The position numbers were made by a program, and so were the translations under genes. Below are positions 1-8,400 of a DNA stretch of 15,206 nt, piece by piece. The notes under the pieces are model-generated. The model did not search any database, was not told where the DNA came from, and saw nothing but the letters and a program-made list of their open reading frames with translations. The DNA comes from Clostridiales bacterium UBA1206 (lineage in GTDB: Bacteria > Bacillota > Clostridia > Oscillospirales > CAG-382), in NCBI GenBank assembly GCA_002310055.1, contig DBXS01000021.1, forward strand, positions 16,136-31,341, written 5' to 3'. Position 1 is the stretch's first letter, and every line of letters starts with the position of its first letter.

Positions 1-2400
1 GTCGTCCTGATCGTCTTCATCTTCCCAAACTTTCAGTACAACGACGCTGGTCTTGTAGGTGACGTGCGTGTTGGTGATCGTGTAGGTGATGACGTCGCCT
101 TCTTCGGTGTGAGTGACGTTCTTTTCATACCCTTCGGGAATTTCGACTTCGTCGACTGCGTAGACGATTTCTTTACCTGCGGAGTTCTTTTCGAGTTCCG
201 GCCAGGTGTAAGTCCAGTTGTTGTCTTCGTTGAGTTCTACGGGATCGCCGTAGTTCTCGCCGTTTGCTGTGAGCTGTACGAAGATGCTGTCGGGTCTGAG
301 GTCGTCCTGATCGTCTTCATCTTCCCAGACTTTGAGCACCACTACGTTAGTCTTGTAAGTGATATGCGAGTTGGTGATGGTGTAGGTGATGACGTCGCCT
401 TCTTCGGTGTGAGTGACGTTCTTTTCATACCCTTCGGGGATCTCGACTTCGTCGACTGCGTAGACGATGGCTTTGCCGCCGGAGTTCTTTTCGAGTTCAT
501 CCCAGGTGTATGTCCAGTCGTTGTCATCGCTGAGTTCGACCGGCTCTCCGTAAGCTTCGCCGTCTGCGGTAAGCTGTACGAAGATGCTGTCGGGTCTGAT
601 GTCGTCCTGATCGTTTTCATCTTCCCAAACTTTCAGTACAACGACGCTGGTCTTGTAGGTGACGTGCGTGTTGGTGATCGTGTAGGTGATGATGTTGACG
701 TTCTCGGTGACGGTCACGTTTTTCGAGTAATCGTCGGGGATTACGATTTCGTCGACTGCATAAATGATCTTGCTGCCGTTGACGTTCTTATCGAGTTTTT
801 CCCAGGTGTAAGTCCAGTTGTTGTCTTCGTTGAGTTCTACGAGATCGCCGTAGACCTCGCCGTTTGCGGTAAGCTGTACGAAGATGCTGTCGGGTCTGAT
901 GTCGTCCTGATCGTCTTCATCCTCCCAGACTTTGAGCACCACGACGTCGATCTTGTCGGTCGTGTGCGAGTTGGTGATGGTGTAGGTGATGACGTCGCCT
1001 TCGGTGGTGTGGGTGACGTTCTTTTCATACCCTTCGGGAACTTCGACTTCGTCGACTTCGTAAACTATTGCGCTGCCGCCGGAGTTCTTATCGAGTTCAT
1101 CCCAGGTATGAGTCCAGCCGTTGTCTTCGTTGAGTTCGACGGGTTCGCCGTAGTTCTCGCCGTCTGCGGTGAGCTGTACGAAGATGCTGTCGGGTCTGAG
1201 GTCGTCCTGGTCGCCCGAGTCGTCCCAGACTTTGATGACCACGACTTTGGTCTTTTCGATCGTGTGGGTGTTCGTGATGGTGTAGGTGATCACGTCGCCT
1301 TCGGTGGTATGGGTGACGTTCTTTTCATACCCTTCGGGGATCTCGACTTCGTCGACTGCGTAGACTATTGCTTTGCCTGCAGCGTTCTTATCAAGGCCCT
1401 GCCAGGTGTAGGTCCAGTCGTTGTCATCGCTGAGTTCGACGGGCTCTCCGTAAGCTTCGCCGTCAGCGGTAAGCTGTACGAAGATACTGTCGGGTCTGAG
1501 GTCGTCCTGATCGTTTTCGTCTTCCCAGACTTTGAGCACCACTACGTTAGTCTTGTAAGTGACATGCGAGTTGGTGATGGTGTAGGTGATGACGTCGCCT
1601 TCGGTGGTATGGGTGACGTTCTTTTCATACCCTTCGGGGATCTCAACTTCGTCGACTGCGTAAACTATTGCGCTGCCTGCAGCGTTCTTATCAAGGCCCT
1701 GCCAGGTGTAGGTCCAGTCGTTGTCATCGCTGAGTTCGACCGGCTCTCCGTAAGCTTCGCCGTTTGCTGTGAGCTGTACGAAGATGCTGTCGGGTCTGAG
1801 GTCGTCCTGATCGTTGGTATCGTCCCAGACTTTGAGCACCACTACGTTAGTCTTGTAGGTAACGTGAGTATTGGTGATGGTATAAGTGATTACGTTAGTA
1901 CCATCGGTGTGGGTGACGGTCTTTTCATACCCTTCGGGGATCTCGACTTCGTCGACTGCGTAAACTATTGCACTGCCTGCGGCGTTCTTGTCAAGACCCT
2001 GCCAGGTGTAAGTCCAGTCGTTGTCGTCGCTGAGTTCGACCGGCTCTCCGTAAGCTTCACCGTTTGCTGTGAGCTGTACGAAAATGCTTTCGGGTCTGAG
2101 GTCGTCCTGATCGTCTTCGTCTTCCCAGACTTTGAGCACAACGACTTTGGTCTTGTCGGTCGTGTGAGCGTTGGTGATGGTGTAGGTGATGACGTCTCCC
2201 TCTGCGGAATGAGTCACTTCCTTTACGTACTGATCGGGAACTTCGACTTCGTCGACTTCGTAAGCTATTGCGTTACCGCCGGAGTTCTTATCGAGTTCCT
2301 CCCAGGTGTAGGTCCAGTCGTTGTCATCGCTGAGTTCGACCGGCTCTCCGTAAGCTTCGCCGTTTGCTGTGAGCTGTACGAAGATGCTGTCGGGTCTGAG
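1..2400 (-). repeat. Tandem 300-bp repeats coding 100-residue Cna_B domains
   Basis: Eight units with an exact period of 300 bp begin at 1, 301, 601, 901, 1201, 1501, 1801 and 2101, each opening on the plus strand with GTCGTCCTG (coding DQDD). A related, slightly shorter unit (294 bp) occupies 2401-2694. No indels interrupt the eight. Each unit codes one Cna_B domain out of phase with the DNA boundary: V-V-V-L-K-V-W, then RPDSIFVQLTA, then a W-T-Y-T-W strand, then AVDEVEIPEGY and YTITN. The array may continue beyond base 1. Unit 601-900 is the most divergent, with IIYAVDEIVIPDDYSKNV in place of the usual strand. Confidence 0.95.
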
Positions 2401-5400
2401 GTCGTCCTGGTCGTTGGTGTCGTCCCAGACTTTGATGACCACTACTTTGATCTTATCGACCGTGTGAGTGTTGGTGAAGGTTGTTATCGTGCCGTTGATC
2501 GAAGTGTCGGTGAGCTCGTACCCTTCGGGCAGATCGACTTCCTGCCAGCTGTAAACGATGAGTTCGTTTTCTTCGTTGTACTTGGGCAGGCTGCTGACCG
2601 TGGCGGACCAGTTGACGAGCTCGGTGAGCTCGGTGGGTTCGCCGTACGCCTGATCGCCTGCATAAAGCTGAACGGTGAGTACGTCGGGTCTGATATCGTC
2701 CTGATCATTGGAGTCGTTCCAGATCTTGACCACGGTTGCTTCGGTCAATTCGGTGTTGATAACGTTGTAGCCGACGACGGAGGAGGTGTAGCCTGCGACC
2801 TCGTCTTCGGTGATAGTGTACGCGATCTCGACGTATTCGTCGTCGACGATCTTATACACGGGCAGATTCGAGAACGACCAGCTCCAGTTGGTATCTTCGG
2901 TCGCAACGAAATACTTACCGGTGTCTTCGCCGTCCGCCAGCAGGTGGATGGTGATGCTTTCGGGTCTGTTTTCGCCTTCGCCGTCGAGCCAGGTCTTTTC
3001 ACCTTCGATATTGGTGATGAGCGTGTTGGTGATCACGAATCCGTTAGTCATACTGCCGGAGACGACGCCTACGTAGCCGCCGACCGCGTTTTCGGTCACG
3101 GTGTATTCGACTTCTTCGGTAGTGCTGCCGGTACGGTATTTGGGAAGGTGTTCGAACAAGTAGCTCCAGTTGCCGGTCTCGAGGTCAGCGTAAACGCTTA
3201 CGGATTCCTTGAGCACGCCGTCCGCATAGAGGTTGAGCACTATGCTGCCCGGACGGGTGTTGCCGGAGTTGTTGTTATCCTGCCAGAGTTTCTGGACCGG
3301 GATATCGATGTATTCGCGGATATAGGTGTTTCTGACGTTGTAGCCGATATATTCGGTCTCGTAGCCGGGAACGACGTCTTCTTCGACAGAATAGTCGATC
3401 ACGTTGCCGCTGTTATCGTACTTGTCAAGGCCGGTGAAGCTCCAGCTCCAGTATCCGTGCTCATCGGGATAAACGGTGAGCGAATCGATCTGAGCGGTAC
3501 CCGCCATAAGGTAGATATCGATATGATCGGGACGGACGATCTCGGCGATATCATCGTCGCCGACCCACTCTTTGTGACCTTCGATATCGACGAGCGCGGG
3601 AGTGTTGGTGAAGGTGATGGTCGCGTCTTCGCCGTCTTCGACGTTTTCTTCAGAGGTGCTGAGCGAAATGTACGGCAGGTTGTTTTTGCCGGAAGCGGAA
3701 GCGACGGACTTGTTCGACTCCACTGTATAGGAAGCGATGAAGCCGCTGCTCTCTTCCGAAACGACATAACCGGAATTTTCGGGCAGGCCGGTGAAGGTGG
3801 CGATCTGGCCGTGGGTGAGCGTGAACTCTTCGTACCAGCCGCCGGTGGCGAGCGAGGTAAAGGTGTGTTCGGTCCCGTCTATCGTATAAGTGTAGTCGGT
3901 ATTGGGCGTGAGATCGTAGAACACCACGTTGAAGTGGAATTCGGTCGTGTCGCCCTCTTGAGCGCCGTCGAGCACCTTGGTCACTTTGAATCCGCCGGTG
4001 GGAGGAGTGAACTTGGTGTTGGTGATGACCGCGGAAACGGGAGTTTCGGCTGGTTTGCCGGTCTGGCCGGTGTAGGTGACCCGGAAGCCTTCAACGTAAG
4101 CTTCTTCCACCTTGTACCAGAGTTCAAGTTCCGCGCCGGTCTCATCGACCGTGGGAAGTCCGGTGACGTGTGCGGTCTGGTCATGCAAAAGCATCAGCGA
4201 GCCGACGCCGTCGTTGAAGTAAACGTCGCCGTAAAGTCCGTCGATCTCTGTCGCGACGGTCTCGAACGTGCTGTCGGTGTAAAGCGTGATAGTGACAGAG
4301 AACGCACGTTTGAGATCCTCGTCGGTGAGTTCGGCGGTGTTGTCGTGAGTGACGACTTTGGTGACGTCGAGTCCGACCGTGACCGGTACCTCTTTGTGGT
4401 TTTCTATAGTCACGTAGACCTTGGCGCCGGCTTCGGTAAGTGTACCGGTCGCGTTGGTGATGGTGACTTCGTATTCGTATTCGTCTTCGTCTTCGAGCAC
4501 TTCGGTGACAGTATAAATAACACCTGCCGGAAGGTTGGAGACAGAGGCGACGCCGTTATGCTTGAGCTTTATATCGACAGCGCCGTTTATAAGAGACACG
4601 TCGCCGTAAAGATCATCGGGAACGGGATTCCCTTCGAGGTCGGTCACTTCCAGATGGATGGTGAACTCGGTATCTTCATCTACGACGCCGGTCACGACCT
4701 TGTTGATTATAATGCTTACATAATCGGGGGTTATCTTTGTGTTGGTGATCTTAACACCGTATTTGCCGTCCTCGTATTCTACGAGTCTGTCTGCGGGGAC
4801 GGTCGTGATGGTGCCGCCCGCGGTGTAGTTGATCTGTATGGGGTTATCGATGGTGCAGTCGGATTCATAACCCGGCAGCGCGCTTTCCCAGAGATAATAC
4901 GTGCCGTCGACGTCGTAAACGTCGAAGGTGTAGCTCCAGGTATCGCCGTCGATATGGACCCATTTGTTGGTTTCGCTGGTGTAGCTTATATTCTGCTGCG
5001 TACCGGCTTTGGGTTCTTCGCCGTCATAAAGCCTGACGGCGCCGACTGCCGCGTTAGCTCCCATATAAACGGGCGCGGAAACGGTGCTGAGGAACGTGGG
5101 AACCGGGGGAGCAGCTTTGTAAGTGAAGTTGCCGGGCAGATCGGTGTTCGTCGTGAACGTGCAGTAGTTCGTGGACGTATCGTAACCGTCGTTGTGAAGG
5201 AGCGTGCAGCCCGAGAACATCAGATAGCACGAGGGCGAGCCGCCGCCGTTGGTCGCACCGCTGAAAGCGTTTACGTCGCTCCATTCGGAACTTGCATAGA
5301 TCGTTGCCAGGGCTTTGCAGTTTCTGAACATCCCGTTCACCTGCGCCTGATGTTCCGCCGTCGGTGCAAAGAACCCGGAAATATCGATCTCCTGCAGTTT

Positions 5401-8400
5401 TTCGCAGCCGCAGAACATCTGATACCACCCGGCACCGCCGAATTCGGTATCAGGTCCACCGAGAATGAAGCCCTCCATGTTGCAGATCGTCATGTTCTTA
5501 CAGTTGTAGAACATCTCTTGCGCATACAAAACATTAGGCGCGTAAGAACCTGAGAAATCTACAGTCTGCAGGCCGGTGCAGCCCGAAAACATTCCGTGGA
5601 AACCGCTGTCGTAACCGCCCCAGCCTTCTATTACGCCGGAGAGGTTTCTGCCTGAAAGATCGAACGAAGTCAGGCTTGTGCAGCCTCCGCACATGAGCTC
5701 GAATGTCTTGACCTTTGACAGCATATTCGCGCCTTCAGGCATTTGAATCGTCGTCAGACTGGTGCATTGGCTGAAGGTGCGCTTAAAGTTCACCATATTC
5801 GGCATATAGCACTGGGACATATCGACGGATTGGAGTGCCGAGCATCCTTCGAATAAACCCTCGAGGGTAACACATCTGTCAAGACGGGTGGGCATCACTA
5901 CCGTTTCCAAAGCAGTAAGCCATCCTAACCCTGTAAGCTGATTGGTAATGCTGCTCATATTGTCCGGAAGTATCAGCGTTTTCAGCGAAGTACAATTAAC
6001 AACAAGCTGGAATACGTTCGTCACGCTGCTGGCGTCCGCGCCGTTGAAGTCGATTCTTTCAATTTTTCGGCTGCCTGTGAACATTTCAGACATCGTCGTG
6101 ACGTTTGCCAGGTTCTTCGGGAACTTGATGCTTGTCAGCAGAAGGTCGTTCGCTCCGTTGTAGAACATGCAGGACATATTGGTAACATTACCGAAATCAA
6201 GCATACTCATGTCAAGAGTTCCTTGAAGTCTGCTGGTCCTGAACATGCTTGCAAGAGTCGTCACGCTTGAGGTGTTCCAGTGAGTGATATCGACGGAAGT
6301 CAGATTGCTGAGAGCAAACATCCAGCTCATATCGGTGACTTTCGACGTGTCGAACGTGACGATGTCGGGAAGCGAAGTTGCTAAGATACTTCTGAACATC
6401 CTGCTCATATTCGTAACGTTGCTGGTGTCAAAATCCATTCTGATGCTTGCGCTGTTCACGGATTCAAACATCTGGGACATATCGGTCGTGTGCGAGGATT
6501 TGATCCCGCGCAGATCGAGCGTTCCGATCATGAGCCTGATGCCGGCGAACATTTTGTTCGTGCTTTGCGGGAAGTAGACGTTCGGGGCGTCGGACCACCA
6601 TACGGCTCTGTATCTGTCAATGTACATGGTACCGGCCATAGCATGCTCTATGAATTCCAGTTTGATAAAGATCCTGTAATTGGTGGTGCCGTCGTCGATT
6701 CTTCTCCACTTCTCGAGAAGGCCGACGTAATTGGCGTCGTTTTCACCATCGGTAAAGATACAAGCGGCGTTGGAGGCCGTCGTTGCAGCCGTTGCGGCAG
6801 CAAGATCAGCCCATGAATCTTCAATGGACTGGTTCATCTGCTCCGCGGTGGGGATAGCTCTGTTGTCGTACTTTTTGAATTCGACAACGTCGACCCTGAC
6901 CTTCTCGGAGTTATGATCAATCGTTCTGTTGATCCTGAAATTCCACTGCAGCAGACCGTGCTGATTGGACATGCCGCCGCCATCGGAAATATCGATTCCG
7001 TTGACGTATCTGATCCACGCGTCGTATTTGATCGTCGCTGCAGGAATGTTGGGATTCGGTTTTGTGGTACTGAGATGGAGCGTAGGCGCGGTATCGGGGA
7101 TTTCGCCTTCGTCGAGTCCCACCCATTCTTTGATTATGGTTATATGACCTTTTTCCGGCACGTTGGGGAACGGGAAATAATCGATGTCGTCGCCGGGATC
7201 GGTGCTGCCGGTGAGGTATTCGTCAATGAATTGCTGCTGTGTTTTGCCGTCGATGGTAACATTGCCGTCTTCATCGACTATTACCGCGTGAGACTCTTTG
7301 TCGAGTTCGAACCCTGCGGGAGCCACGGTCTCTTTAAGGACGTAAGTACCGGGAACGAGGTAATCGAACAGGATGATACCGTCGGAGCCGGAAGTCCGCT
7401 CGGCGTAATAATCCTCGCCGGTCAGCCTGAACGTGGCGCCGGGCACTATGGCGTTGTTGGCTTTGTTGTACTTCCAGAGCTTGAATTCGTAATACGGTTT
7501 GTTGACGACGGTAAAATTGCCGGTTTCGGGGTCGAGCGGATAGACGGTATTGCCGTTTTCGTCGACGTAGCTTATGGTAATTATACCGTTGGCGTCACAT
7601 ATGACCGTGAACACGGTATCAAGCGGGAAATAACTTTCATCGGTCGAAGTTTCGACCATCGAATACTTGCCCTGTTCGAGGTTCCTTATATGGACCACGC
7701 CGTCGCCGCCGGACGATACGGCCATATTGATCTCTTGTGAGTAATAAGACGTACCGTAAATGAGGAACGACACGTTGTGAAGCGGCGTCGTGTAGTTTTC
7801 GCCGACAACTCTGCCGACTTTGTCAAAATCGAGATCGCCGTGGACGCGTTCCTTGTTGCTGAGCACCCAGGCTTCTTCGTCTTCGTTATAACCGATGACG
7901 ATATCGCCGTAAGGTTCATAGGTATAAGTGCCGTCGCCGACGGGATCGCCGATGAAGACGTTGCCGTTATGGTCGACGGTGACCGTCATTTCGGTGTGGT
8001 CTTCGACGAAGTCGTCTATACCGTCCTGTTCCTGCAGCGTGTAGGTACCGCGCGGCAGGTCGCGGAACGTGATTATGCCCTGACTGTTGGTGGTATAGGT
8101 ATAATCGATGAAATCACCGTAGAAAGAATCGCCGAACAGGCGGAACGTGATTCCGGGGATGGGAACGAGTTCCCCGGTGGTGCTGTATATGTCGTAGTCG
8201 ACTTTGAGCACTTTGAGGTCGGAGATCTGACGGAAGGTGATGCGGGTGTAATCCTGATGGTTGAGCGAAGCGTCGGCAAATTCGGAATCGTGACCGAATT
8301 TGACGGAGTTGAACAGATAAATGTTGTTGTACGCCGTGGGGTCGGTAGCTTCGCTGTCGAGGGTGTCGGGAGCTTTCATATACACGATCGCGGTGATCGC

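Noticed and set aside
64..5553. An open plus-strand frame of 1,829 codons opposite the repeats, and further long plus-strand frames up to 11085
   Set aside because: These frames lie exactly codon-on-codon against the minus-strand adhesin frame. They are open because the adhesin rarely uses TTA, CTA or TCA codons. The translations are repetitive (VGDDV, FVDCVD) with no family signature, and the minus-strand frame has a signal peptide, ribosome binding site, promoter and recognisable domains.
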